From positions 1 through 64,000 of the forward strand of contig JANWZE010000035.1 of the NCBI GenBank assembly GCA_025054955.1: a DNA stretch of 64,000 nucleotides, read 5' to 3'. The stretch comes from Blastocatellia bacterium (GTDB lineage Bacteria > Acidobacteriota > Blastocatellia > HR10 > J050). The notes below the pieces were generated by a model that was not told where the DNA came from, made no database searches, and was given only the letters and a program-made list of their open reading frames with translations. A program made the position numbers and the translations under genes. Of this stretch, positions 9,571 through 17,881 are shown in pieces. How positions within the stretch are numbered: position 1 is the stretch's first letter; each line of letters starts with the position of its first letter.

Positions 9571-11040
9571 ATGCCTTCGGTCAAACTCCACACTACGCTG
9601 TCTCAACGGCTGATCCTTACGCCTCAGCTCAAGCAGCGGATTGATATGCTGGCGATGACCAAGGTGGAGTTGCTCGATGCGATAAATCAAGAGCTGCAAG
9701 AGAATCCGGTCCTGGAAGAAGTGACCGAACCGGTGACCGACGGCCAACAGTTGCTGGCCAAGACAGATCAAGAAGAATTCTCCATCCATCCGCGAGAAAC
9801 CGAGCTGGAGAAGGTGGAGCCGGTGACCCCGGAACCAACGGCCAACGGTGACCCGTTCGATCAAATTGATTATGGATCGTTCTTCCAAGATTATCTTGAT
9901 CCGGGCCCGCGAACCACACAGAGCGAAGTCGCAGAGGACGAACCCTCTCTGATCGAAAAACTCACACCGGGCAAAACAAGCCTGTATGATCATCTCACCT
10001 GGCAGTTGCGACTGATCGGTTTGTCAGACGAGATGCTGAGTATCGCTGAAGCGATCGTCGGGAATCTGAATGAGGACGGATACTTGGAGGCAACCCTCGA
10101 GGAAATTGCTGCCATGGGCCCGTGGCCGGTGGAGCAGGTTGAGGCTGCGCTGAAGGTCGTCCAACATCTGGACCCGCCGGGGGTCGGCGCGCGTGATCTG
10201 CGCGAATGCCTCTTGATCCAATTGAGAGAGCACGGATGGGAAAACGATCTGGCTGCAACGTTGGTGGCTGAGCACCTGGAAGAATTACAACCGCGCCGAT
10301 TACCTGAGCTGGCCAAGAAGTTGGGATTGCCACTGGATGTCGTCGAGGCCGAGATGGACAAAATCCATCAGCTCGATCCACGGCCGGGCCGGAATTACGC
10401 GGCGACGCCACCACAATACATTACGCCAGAAGTGAGCATCGTCAAGATTGGCGACGAGTACCGCCTCATCTTCAATGATGATGAAGTGCCACGACTGCGC
10501 ATCAATCCGACCTATCGGCGCATGTTGGAAGGCAATGACGTCTCAAAGGAAGTCCGCGACTTTGTGCGCGAGCGATTTCGCGGCGCATTGGAATTGTTGA
10601 AAAATATCGAGCATCGGAAACGAGCGATCTACCGCGTATGTGAGGCGATCGTCCGGCGGCAACGAGACTTTCTCGATTTCGGGCCGGAGTACCTCAAGCC
10701 GATGCTGCTCAAAGATATTGCTGAGGAGTTGAATTTGTCGCTGTCCACGATCAGTCGAGTGGTCAATAACAAATACGTCGAGACCCCGCAAGGAGTGATG
10801 GAGCTGCGTCGGTTCTTCACCGAAGGGTTGACGCGAGATGACGGCCGAGAAATCTCGACACGCGTCATTAAGCTGCGCATCAAAGAACTGATCGAGCGCG
10901 AGGACCCGCGCAATCCGCTGACTGACGATGATATTGTGAACATTCTCGGCCGCAATGGCATTCGGCTCTCACGCCGAACTGTGACGAAATACCGCAAGCT
11001 GATGGGCATCGAGAGTTCACGAGACCGACGGGCTCCCTAG
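9571..11040 (+). CDS. rpoN: RNA polymerase sigma-54 factor RpoN
   Basis: Full-length sigma-54 of 489 aa. Region I is glutamine/leucine-rich (QRLILTPQLKQRIDMLAM), followed by an acidic linker, the core-binding domain, a helix-turn-helix (SLSTISRVVNNKY) and the RpoN box LSRRTVTKYRKL near the C-terminus, which reads the -24 element. The start is 3 bases after the lptB stop, so the two are coupled. The window also holds a sigma-54 activator (37751) and a good -24/-12 promoter in front of glnA, so the factor appears to be in use for nitrogen control. Confidence 0.97.
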   Translation: MPSVKLHTTLSQRLILTPQLKQRIDMLAMTKVELLDAINQELQENPVLEEVTEPVTDGQQLLAKTDQEEFSIHPRETELEKVEPVTPEPTANGDPFDQIDYGSFFQDYLDPGPRTTQSEVAEDEPSLIEKLTPGKTSLYDHLTWQLRLIGLSDEMLSIAEAIVGNLNEDGYLEATLEEIAAMGPWPVEQVEAALKVVQHLDPPGVGARDLRECLLIQLREHGWENDLAATLVAEHLEELQPRRLPELAKKLGLPLDVVEAEMDKIHQLDPRPGRNYAATPPQYITPEVSIVKIGDEYRLIFNDDEVPRLRINPTYRRMLEGNDVSKEVRDFVRERFRGALELLKNIEHRKRAIYRVCEAIVRRQRDFLDFGPEYLKPMLLKDIAEELNLSLSTISRVVNNKYVETPQGVMELRRFFTEGLTRDDGREISTRVIKLRIKELIEREDPRNPLTDDDIVNILGRNGIRLSRRTVTKYRKLMGIESSRDRRAP

Positions 11041-11049
11041 GAGGTGGCT

Positions 11050-11574
11050 ATGTTACTAGAGTTGACCGGACGGAATGTTGAAATCACCCCGCGCATTGAA
11101 AAACGTATCAACAAGCACTTATCGAAACTTGATAAATTGTTTCATGATGACTCGGCCAGCGCTCATGTGATCATCACCGCCGAAAAACATACTCACCGGA
11201 CGGAGATCATCCTGACGTGGCGCGACCACCGGCTGACGGGCGTGGCTGAAACCACTGACTTGGATACGTCCGTCAGTCAAGCGATTGATAAGATCAACCG
11301 CCAAGCCCTCAAACAAAAAGAGAAATTCGCTGCCCGCCGACGCACAGCCCGCAAAGCGCCTCGGATGATCCCAGCCCTGGAAGAGACAACCGCGCCGGAG
11401 CCACGAATCATTCGGGCACGGCTCAATTCATTCAAACCACTGACCGTTGAAGAAGCCGCCCTCCACCTGTCTGAGACGGGCGATCATTTTTTGGTCTTCC
11501 GCGATGCCGAGCGAGACGCCGTGTCGGTGCTGTACAAACGCAAAGACGGACACTATGGGTTAATCGAGTCCTAG
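11050..11574 (+). CDS. hpf: Ribosome hibernation-promoting factor, long form
   Basis: A 174-residue long HPF. The N-terminal domain (residues 1-100) has the ribosome-binding beta-alpha fold, and the C-terminal domain (about 118-174, RARLNSFKPLTVEEAALHL...) is the dimerisation domain found in forms that link two 70S particles into 100S dimers. An AGGAGG overlapping the rpoN stop lies just before ATG 11050, so that start is preferred over GTG 11044. Its place between rpoN and rapZ is conserved in many Gram-negative bacteria. Confidence 0.95.
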   Translation: MLLELTGRNVEITPRIEKRINKHLSKLDKLFHDDSASAHVIITAEKHTHRTEIILTWRDHRLTGVAETTDLDTSVSQAIDKINRQALKQKEKFAARRRTARKAPRMIPALEETTAPEPRIIRARLNSFKPLTVEEAALHLSETGDHFLVFRDAERDAVSVLYKRKDGHYGLIES

Positions 11575-11597
11575 CGCCTTGATTTCTTGTCCTAATC

Positions 11598-12476
11598 ATG
11601 GCCTCTCCGCACATTGTGATTATTACCGGGCTGAGCGGTTCGGGAAAAACCTCAGCCGTCAAAGCCTTTGAAGACCTCGGCTACTTCTGCGTTGACAACT
11701 TGCCGATCCAACTCATTCCGACATTCGTTCAGTTGTGTGACCGCTCCGATGAAACATTGAGCCGCGCCGTCATTGTGGTTGATATTCGGGAGAAAGAGTT
11801 CCTGCCTGAATTTCCCCATATCTATGAAACGCTAAAAAAACGCAACATTCATCTGACCGTCCTGTTCTTTGAGGCCAATGATGAAACGATTCGTCGTCGC
11901 TTTTCAGAAACACGCCGGCCTCATCCGTTAAGCCAACAGAAGAAGCATCTGGCACAATCCATTGCCGCTGAGCGCGCTCTGCTGGCGCCTTTACGCGCGC
12001 TCGCCGATATGGTCGTGGATACCTCCGATCGGAATGTGCATGCCTTGCGTCAATACCTGATTGAACAATTCAGTGGCAACGGACGCCGCCTAGAGATGCA
12101 TATTCTGATCGTGAGTTTTGGCTATAAGCACGGGCTGCCACCAAACATGGATTTGTTATTCGATGTGCGATTCTTACCCAATCCTCATTTCGTGCCCGAA
12201 CTGCGCCCTCTGACCGGCAAGCATCCGCAGGTGGCGGCATACATGAATCAGTCGCCTGAGACTCAGGAGACGCTGCGCCGATTGCAAGAGCTGCTGGAGT
12301 TCTTGCTGCCTCATTACCGACGTGAAGGACGCAGTTATCTCACCATTGGCATCGGATGTACCGGCGGGCGGCACCGCTCGGTGATGGTGGCCGAAGCGCT
12401 GCGCCGATTTTTGCGACGAAAAGGATACAAGGTGAAAGTTCAACATCGCGACTGGAAAAAATTCGACATGTATTGA
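11598..12476 (+). CDS. rapZ: RNase adapter / P-loop protein RapZ
   Basis: 292 aa. Walker A GLSGSGKTSA lies at the N-terminus, with DNLPIQL and the C-terminal GIGCTGGRHRSV motif of the RapZ/YvcJ family. In E. coli RapZ targets the GlmZ sRNA to RNase E and senses glucosamine-6-phosphate; in other phyla the role is less clear and nucleotide binding is the only general feature. It lies 23 bases after hpf and before the PTS genes. Confidence 0.95.
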   Translation: MASPHIVIITGLSGSGKTSAVKAFEDLGYFCVDNLPIQLIPTFVQLCDRSDETLSRAVIVVDIREKEFLPEFPHIYETLKKRNIHLTVLFFEANDETIRRRFSETRRPHPLSQQKKHLAQSIAAERALLAPLRALADMVVDTSDRNVHALRQYLIEQFSGNGRRLEMHILIVSFGYKHGLPPNMDLLFDVRFLPNPHFVPELRPLTGKHPQVAAYMNQSPETQETLRRLQELLEFLLPHYRREGRSYLTIGIGCTGGRHRSVMVAEALRRFLRRKGYKVKVQHRDWKKFDMY

Positions 12477-12554
12477 TTCCCAGAGCCATCACGAGTTGAC
12501 AGGGGCGCTGGCAACCGGCGCGCCGCGGTCAAATCGGTGTGGAGGTGACAGACA

Positions 12555-12959
12555 TTGATCGGTGGAGTTTTAGTAACACATGGACAATTAGCCAGAGAAT
12601 TGGTTCACGCAGCCGAGACAATCGTTGGCGAAGTGCAACAGATCACTGCCGTTTCCATCGGCTGGCATGATGATGTGGAAACGGCTCGCCAAGCGATCAA
12701 AGCGGCGATTGATCAGGTTAATTCAGGCAGTGGCGTCCTGGTGCTAACCGACGTGCTGGGCGGAACGCCGACCAATATCGCGGCTAGCTTTATGGGGATT
12801 GAACCAATCGAGATCGTGACCGGCGTCAACCTGCCGATGGTCATTCGATTGGCTAGCCAACGCGGGGACGAAGACCTGATGACCTTAGCTCAGCAGGTGC
12901 GGGATCAGGGAAAACAGGACATTTACCTGGCCAGCGAAATTCTCACTCCGAAAGCATGA
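12555..12959 (+). CDS. PTS EIIA component, mannose family
   Basis: 134-aa EIIA(Man)-like domain. The phosphorylatable His is in VTHGQLARE near residue 9, followed by the LTDVLGGTPTNIA segment typical of this fold. The start is a TTG with GGAGGTGA about 8 bases upstream; no ATG is available nearby. No EIIB, EIIC or EIID gene accompanies it. It therefore probably acts as a phosphorylation sensor rather than in sugar uptake. It forms a block with HPr and EI. Confidence 0.9.
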   Translation: MIGGVLVTHGQLARELVHAAETIVGEVQQITAVSIGWHDDVETARQAIKAAIDQVNSGSGVLVLTDVLGGTPTNIAASFMGIEPIEIVTGVNLPMVIRLASQRGDEDLMTLAQQVRDQGKQDIYLASEILTPKA

Positions 12960-13010
12960 TCCATCGCTTGCTCAGGCCGATGAACTGCCTCCTGGCAACG
13001 GCATATCCCG

Positions 13011-13289
13011 ATGCGACAACAAACGATCACCGTTCGGAATCGTCTCGGACTGCACGCGCGCGTGGCTGCCAAGATCGTCCGCGTGAGCAATCAGTTCAAG
13101 AGTGACGTGCGATTGCAGCGACTGGATAACGGACGCGCCGGAGACGCCAAGAGCATCTTCGGCATTCTCTTGTTGGCGGCGACGCAAGGCACGCAGCTCA
13201 TCCTGACAACATCGGGCGAGGATGAAGCGGAAGCTTTGAAGGAACTGGCAAACTTCATTGAACGTCAATTCGATGACACCGACGCATGA
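13011..13289 (+). CDS. Phosphocarrier protein HPr
   Basis: 92 aa. The active-site His lies in RLGLHARVA (normally GLHARPA, here with Val for Pro). The second regulatory site is also recognisable: DAKSIFGILLLAA, corresponding to the Ser46 loop phosphorylated by HPr kinase in many bacteria. No hprK is visible in the window, although it often sits between hpf and rapZ in such clusters. The HPr accepts phosphate from the EI encoded next. Confidence 0.95.
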   Translation: MRQQTITVRNRLGLHARVAAKIVRVSNQFKSDVRLQRLDNGRAGDAKSIFGILLLAATQGTQLILTTSGEDEAEALKELANFIERQFDDTDA

Positions 13290-13305
13290 CAGAACAAGCA
13301 ACCAG

Positions 13306-15081
13306 ATGATGAAGCAATGGCGCGGATTGGGCGTATCGCCCGGCATTGGCATCGGCTGGATCGTTCGCATGAGCGCGCGCGGAGAGCGCGTGTTCCGCTT
13401 CCGTTTGAACCCATCACAAGTGGAACACGAAGTCAAACGACTCACCGAGGCCATTGATAAAACGCGACAGCAACTGCTTCAGATCAAATCGAAGCTGGAA
13501 CAAACACTGGGATCAGCGCATGCCTACATTCTGGATGCTCACTTGCTCATGCTGGAGGATCGCCAACTGGTCGAAGAGATCAGAACACTCATCCGCTATG
13601 AGCTTGTCAACGCCGAATGGGCTGTTAAGACGGTCACCGATCGCATCCTGGCTTCCTACGCTGAAATCAAAGACGAGTACCTCTGTGAGCGAGGCAGTGA
13701 TGTTCGAGATGTGATGGATCGGCTGACAGCGATGCTGCGAGGCGATCATCCCCCGCAAGGGCTGCCCCAACAAACCATTCTGGTGGCGCAACACATCTTG
13801 CCCAGCATCATGGCCGAACTCGATGTCGAATCGGTTGTCGGACTGGTGGCCCAAGCCGGTGGACGCACTTCGCACGCAGCCATCATTGCTCGAAGCCTGG
13901 GCATCCCTGCGGTCGTCGGGATTGACCAGTACGAGGAGATTGAAGCCGGAGCGGCAGCCATCATTGATGGGCAGAGCGGTCTGTTGATTCTACACCCCAC
14001 AGACGAGACTGTGCGCCAGTATCAGCACCGACAAACCGAACGAGAGCGACTCTGGAGCTTCATGCAAGCCCGCGCACAGTTGCCCGCGCAAACGTGTGAT
14101 GGCATCAGAATCACCCTGCGAGCCAACATCGAATTACCCTCTGAATGCAACATGCTCGCTCACTATAGCGCCCAAGGCATCGGACTCTTTCGGACACAAT
14201 ACCTATTCCTTTCGCGGGCCGCTGACGAGCTGCCTTCAGAAGAGGAGCAGTTCAACGTCTATCGGCAATTAGCTCAAGCCTGCGGAACTGACGGAGTAGG
14301 CATTCGCACATTCGACTGGGCTGAAACTGGTGTGGCTCAGTCTGGGCGTGAATTGGAGATCAATCCAGCACTCGGTCTACGCGCGATTCGATTTTCCTTG
14401 CAAGCGCGTGACGTGTTCCGCACGCAGTTAAGGGCTATTCTGCGAGCCGCGTGTTACGGGTCTGTGCGCGTTGTTCTTCCGTTGGTATCCACGATCACCG
14501 AACTGAGGCAAGCCCGACAAATCCTCCAGCAGGCTGCTCAGGAATTGACCGCTGAGGGCGTCGCTCATCAGGACAATGTCCCTATCGGGGTGATGATCGA
14601 GGTGCCAGCAGCGGTGATGATTGCCGATGTGTTGGCGGCCGAATCCGACTTCTTCAGCCTTGGCACGAACGACCTGATCCAATACCTGTTAGCCGTTGAT
14701 CGCGACAATACGCAGGTGGCCTATCTTTATAAGGCACTACACCCCGCCTTACTACGCGCCATTAAGCAGACAGTTGATGCAGCCACCCATGCGAACATTC
14801 CTGTTGAAGTGTGTGGTGAAATGGCTTCGGACCCACTTCATGCCCTTGTCTTGATAGGACTGGGGGTACGCTCCTTGAGTATGGCGCCCAAATTCATACC
14901 GTTCATTAAAGACATCATTCGATGCGTTGATGCCGCAACTCTACAACAGACGGTCAAGCGGGCGCTGAACCTATCATCCACTGAGCAAGTAGAAGCACTC
15001 TTGCATGAAGAGTGGCATCCGTTTATGCAAATGTGGTCCGAACAGACCCCATCTGAATGGGCTCAAATTGAGCAAGCTTGA
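13306..15081 (+). CDS. ptsI: PTS enzyme I (phosphoenolpyruvate-protein phosphotransferase)
   Basis: About 591 aa. The phosphohistidine swivel domain has GGRTSHAAIIARSLGIPAVVG, and the PEP-binding barrel has the catalytic Cys in EVCGEMASDP. ATG 13306 is chosen as the first start after the HPr stop. In-frame starts at 13258 (TTG) and 13273 (ATG) would overlap HPr; none has a strong ribosome binding site. It closes the recJ-to-ptsI gene block, whose genes all run in the same direction with short gaps. Confidence 0.95.
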   Translation: MMKQWRGLGVSPGIGIGWIVRMSARGERVFRFRLNPSQVEHEVKRLTEAIDKTRQQLLQIKSKLEQTLGSAHAYILDAHLLMLEDRQLVEEIRTLIRYELVNAEWAVKTVTDRILASYAEIKDEYLCERGSDVRDVMDRLTAMLRGDHPPQGLPQQTILVAQHILPSIMAELDVESVVGLVAQAGGRTSHAAIIARSLGIPAVVGIDQYEEIEAGAAAIIDGQSGLLILHPTDETVRQYQHRQTERERLWSFMQARAQLPAQTCDGIRITLRANIELPSECNMLAHYSAQGIGLFRTQYLFLSRAADELPSEEEQFNVYRQLAQACGTDGVGIRTFDWAETGVAQSGRELEINPALGLRAIRFSLQARDVFRTQLRAILRAACYGSVRVVLPLVSTITELRQARQILQQAAQELTAEGVAHQDNVPIGVMIEVPAAVMIADVLAAESDFFSLGTNDLIQYLLAVDRDNTQVAYLYKALHPALLRAIKQTVDAATHANIPVEVCGEMASDPLHALVLIGLGVRSLSMAPKFIPFIKDIIRCVDAATLQQTVKRALNLSSTEQVEALLHEEWHPFMQMWSEQTPSEWAQIEQA

Positions 15082-15269
15082 CAACGAGAGCTTGATCATC
15101 CAAACATCGTCTGAACAGAACCCATCTGAATGAGCCTGCCATGAGCCGAGCTTTTGCCCAGCCGTGACCATTCGCTCTGGGGCAGCGCATGGCTAAACGC
15201 ATGCACCCGGCCGCGCCGTCCCCGATGCTCAAACACGCATTTTCAAACGGATTGACTCAAGCGGAAACT

Positions 15270-15983
15270 CTAGGGTTCTACAATCTGTTTGACCCGGTCC
15301 ATGACACTCCCCCCACCTGTATTCATAACCATGCGCACAAGCATAATGGACACAGCAAACGTCACAGGGATCACGAATGCCTTCCAGGCAGCCAATTGAA
15401 GCCGCCGATATAACAACCGGCCACAAATCAGGCAGGAGCAGATTGCCGCTGCGATCCAAAACGGCGTCAAGCTGGCCGTCTCTTGCTGTTTTGCTCTTAA
15501 CAATTCATCCATCTTTGCTTGCGTTGCAGGATCAATCGTGGGCTGGTTTATATTGCTGAGCATGGTATTGAAGACCTCCGTCAGCTTCTGCGAAACGCTG
15601 GGATCTACTTTCATAAACACGACTGTGTAGACCAACAATCCCAACATAAGCACAGCAAGGGGGAGGATCGAAAGAACAACGATTTGATAGAGCTTGCGTA
15701 GATCAACGCGTGTGTCCATCAAATATAACCAGCAAAAGATGAAGACCATGGCCAGCGGCACCAGGCTCAGATAAAACCCACTATTGACCAAAAAAAGCAC
15801 GCTAAAGAGCGCCTGCAACAGACCGCGTATTTGTTCCGGCACGAAGGAGAGATACTTATTCAAGCCGGCATATTGTGCTGTCCAACTCAAGATAAAGAAG
15901 GCCACGAGCGTCAGGTGGTATTTCAACAAAGAGGACTTGCCTTCTTCTGTGACCGGTTGTGCAGAGGGTTGTGGTGCACTCAT
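15270..15983 (-). CDS. Integral membrane protein, Yip1-like
   Basis: 237 aa with about five membrane segments (residues 24-44, 58-90, 103-124, 171-187, 196-214). A short glutamine/serine-rich N-terminus precedes the first helix, and a charged loop (about 125-165) separates the third and fourth helices. The pattern is like YIP1-family proteins, but no diagnostic motif fixes the family. The start is 6 bases after the stop of the SpoIIM-family gene, so the two form one unit. Confidence 0.75.
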   Translation of the reverse strand: MSAPQPSAQPVTEEGKSSLLKYHLTLVAFFILSWTAQYAGLNKYLSFVPEQIRGLLQALFSVLFLVNSGFYLSLVPLAMVFIFCWLYLMDTRVDLRKLYQIVVLSILPLAVLMLGLLVYTVVFMKVDPSVSQKLTEVFNTMLSNINQPTIDPATQAKMDELLRAKQQETASLTPFWIAAAICSCLICGRLLYRRLQLAAWKAFVIPVTFAVSIMLVRMVMNTGGGSVMDRVKQIVEP

Positions 15984-15989
15984 AGAACT

Positions 15990-16565
15990 TCACGGATGAA
16001 AATATCGAGCCGCAATCACGGGCGTCAAAAATGTTTCAATAGCAGCAGCAATCACTAAGACCACATAAGCCGCCAACGCGATACGTGCGTAGTTTTTCAC
16101 TTCTGTAGTCCAATCCACTGTGTCACCTTGAAGCTGGCGATACACCCGGAAGGGGAAATAAAATCCCAACGCTGCTATAACCATAAACGATGAAATTTCA
16201 AAAATCCCATGTGGCAAAACAGTAGCCAACAAAAAGGCTAATGTTATGCCTGGTGCTGCGGTCAATTGACCGAAGACAAGTCCTAGGCTGCTGCCAATCA
16301 GAAACGAGTGGATCATAGAAACGATGCCGCAGGTTAGGATACCCATAAACAAAAACAGGAAGACTTTTGAATTCGTCGTGAGAATCAATTTGAAGGTGGC
16401 GGCTGACCGCACGCGTTCAAGGATGGAGAGATCAAACGACCGGGCATCAATCTGGGCCAGCAGAAAATCAGGCAGCTTAATCGAAGCCGCGAGCATGAAA
16501 CCCGCAAGGAAAATCAGCAAGCAGAGCGCAAGGCAAACTCCAAACTGTTTCCAGTTAAAACTCAC
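15990..16565 (-). CDS. SpoIIM (DUF95)-family membrane protein
   Basis: 191 aa with four to five membrane helices. The motif LPHGIFEISSFM in the middle of the protein is the hallmark of the stage II sporulation protein M / DUF95 family. Outside sporulating Firmicutes the family occurs in many non-sporulating bacteria, often as a small membrane protein next to other membrane genes, so the name does not imply sporulation. The start is GTG 16565; no good ribosome binding site is visible. Confidence 0.85.
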   Translation of the reverse strand: MSFNWKQFGVCLALCLLIFLAGFMLAASIKLPDFLLAQIDARSFDLSILERVRSAATFKLILTTNSKVFLFLFMGILTCGIVSMIHSFLIGSSLGLVFGQLTAAPGITLAFLLATVLPHGIFEISSFMVIAALGFYFPFRVYRQLQGDTVDWTTEVKNYARIALAAYVVLVIAAAIETFLTPVIAARYFHP

Positions 16566-16748
16566 ACTACTATCTTACTGTTCCTTGTCGCTCTGTGGCA
16601 AAGCAAGCTGATAGCCCCGAAAAGAGGCTTCCTCTATCTCGTCGCACGTATTGAAGTGGGAAATACAAGCCAGCCCTGTAAATATGCAGAAAACAGCTTA
16701 TATGAGCGGTTGCCGATGAAAGGTCATCCGCTAGCCGTCTCAAAATGT

Positions 16749-16803
16749 AAAGTCGCTTTCAGACCGCAGGACTCAGAACAGGCCCCCATCCGAAAGCGAC
16801 TTT
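16749..16803 (-). terminator. Hairpin after the first small hydrophobic gene
   Basis: A perfect 12-bp inverted repeat, AAAGTCGCTTTC (16749-16760) and GAAAGCGACTTT (16792-16803), encloses a 31-base loop and lies 16 bases after the stop codon of the gene at 16820-17029. In transcript direction the second arm ends in TTT and then ACATTTTG, so termination is plausible but not classical. The same stem core recurs after the sister gene. Confidence 0.6.
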
Positions 16804-16819
16804 GAATTTTGCTGATCGT

Positions 16820-17029
16820 TTACAGGATAAAAAGCAGACTCTCGGAGACCGTCTGCCCAGCAAAGCCCAAAATCCCAATGACCAATAGCGGAAGCGTCAA
16901 CAACAAAATTGTGTTGAATCCTGCCGGGAAAAAGAGCAGCAACAATACCGCTACCTTGGGGAGAACGCTTGGGAGTGCCAGTAATAGAGGTGAGCCAACA
17001 ACACCAGCCAAAGCTAGTAGTTTTTTCAT
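16820..17029 (-). CDS. Small hydrophobic peptide A, 69 aa
   Basis: Begins MKKLLALAGVVG and ends LLFIL. Nearly the whole chain is hydrophobic, with two or three possible membrane segments (about residues 5-20, 24-45, 46-60). It could also be read as a signal peptide plus hydrophobic core. An excellent AAGGAGGG stands 5 bases before the ATG, inside a leader segment TTAGACTAAGGAGGGT shared with the sister gene. It is therefore very likely translated. It is paralogous to the protein at 17234-17437: same length, same N-terminal LALA segment, same C-terminal FIL. I do not recognise the family. A toxin, bacteriocin or membrane-stress peptide are all possible. Confidence 0.7.
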   Translation of the reverse strand: MKKLLALAGVVGSPLLLALPSVLPKVAVLLLLFFPAGFNTILLLTLPLLVIGILGFAGQTVSESLLFIL

Positions 17030-17188
17030 AAAAACCCTCCTTAGTCTAGAGAATTGGATTCAAACGCCAAGACCGACTTACTAAAGTTGGCAAGATGGTC
17101 AGATAAATTGCTTCCATGTGTCGAAGCAAAACCGACAACGCATTCCTCTGTGCTCCTAGTTGCCAAGGAGTAACACATAGGTAAAACG

Positions 17189-17227
17189 AGTCGCTTCCAG
17201 GCCGCTCTCAGATTGCTGAAAGCGACT
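17189..17227 (-). terminator. Hairpin after the second small hydrophobic gene
   Basis: AGTCGCTT (17189-17196) and AAGCGACT (17220-17227) form an 8-bp stem, just after the stop of the gene at 17234. The arms repeat the sequence of the hairpin at 16749-16803, so the gene and hairpin seem to have been duplicated together. It lacks a T-tract, so it may be a processing or stability element rather than a full terminator. Confidence 0.5.
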
Positions 17228-17233
17228 AGTCAA

Positions 17234-17437
17234 CTACAGGATGAACACAAAATCTGACGGCAGGAAGAACCCGCCCGGAAAGAAAATCAGGCTGCTAAAT
17301 AGCGCCACCAGAGCTCCGAACCCAATATTGCTGCCCAATTGGAGCAGAGCGAGCAAAATACCAAGAACCTTGGGTACGGCAACACCAACTGCCACTGGCG
17401 TGCAAAGGATACTGGCTAACGCTAGAACCTTGTTCAT
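17234..17437 (-). CDS. Small hydrophobic peptide B, 67 aa
   Basis: Begins MNKVLALASILC and ends SDFVFIL; rich in Leu, Val, Phe and Gly, with two likely membrane segments. AAGGAGGG lies just before the ATG, and the shared segment TTAGACTAAGGAGGGT precedes it. A textbook promoter (17476-17504) drives it from 40-70 bases upstream. The peptide is related to peptide A by length, ends and upstream and downstream flanks. Function is unknown. Confidence 0.72.
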   Translation of the reverse strand: MNKVLALASILCTPVAVGVAVPKVLGILLALLQLGSNIGFGALVALFSSLIFFPGGFFLPSDFVFIL

Positions 17438-17475
17438 AACACCCTCCTTAGTCTAATTTGATAAAGCCGAGCCGT

Positions 17476-17504
17476 AGTATACATACAGGCTACTACCTTG
17501 TCAA
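17476..17504 (-). promoter_or_regulatory. Sigma-70 promoter for the small hydrophobic genes
   Basis: Read on the minus strand: TTGACA (17504-17499), a 17-base spacer, then TATACT (17481-17476). This is nearly consensus and points at the ATG of peptide B at 17437. Peptide A, about 205 bases further on, has no equally good promoter and is probably on the same transcript. Confidence 0.8.
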
Positions 17505-17881
17505 GAGATTTTAAGTTCCGCCTATGCGCCCTTGAAGAATGATGGGAAAAGACTTGGGTGAATTTCTCCCCTACCCCAAGCAGTCTTACACCACGATAGC
17601 AATTTCATGTATCACAACCAGGATGGCTTCGCGGTACCCCGAGGTCATGATGCCTCACGCAGCGGTTTTCAACCTATGGAAGAACCTATACCTGCGCTTC
17701 AGGCATGCTTGCATCAAGCCTTCATGACTCGGCTTTTGCTGACGAGCGGTGGCAGGCCGACTTCTCTGGTTCGTGGCCGACTGACAGCTAATGATATTGT
17801 CCCAATGCTTGATCGGCCTAATCAACTTTGTTAGAGTTAGCGGGCAAAAACAAACTTCTACCTGAGGGCAATAAACAAGCT
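17505..17881. other. Intergenic stretch before the carboxylase gene
   Basis: About 380 bases with no convincing gene. The ORFs that cross it lack ribosome binding sites and known motifs. The promoter of the carboxylase gene should lie here, but I could not pick out a strong one. Confidence 0.4.

Noticed and set aside
15990-16565. Evidence for sporulation from the SpoIIM name
   Set aside because: DUF95 proteins are common in non-sporulating bacteria, and no other sporulation gene is seen.
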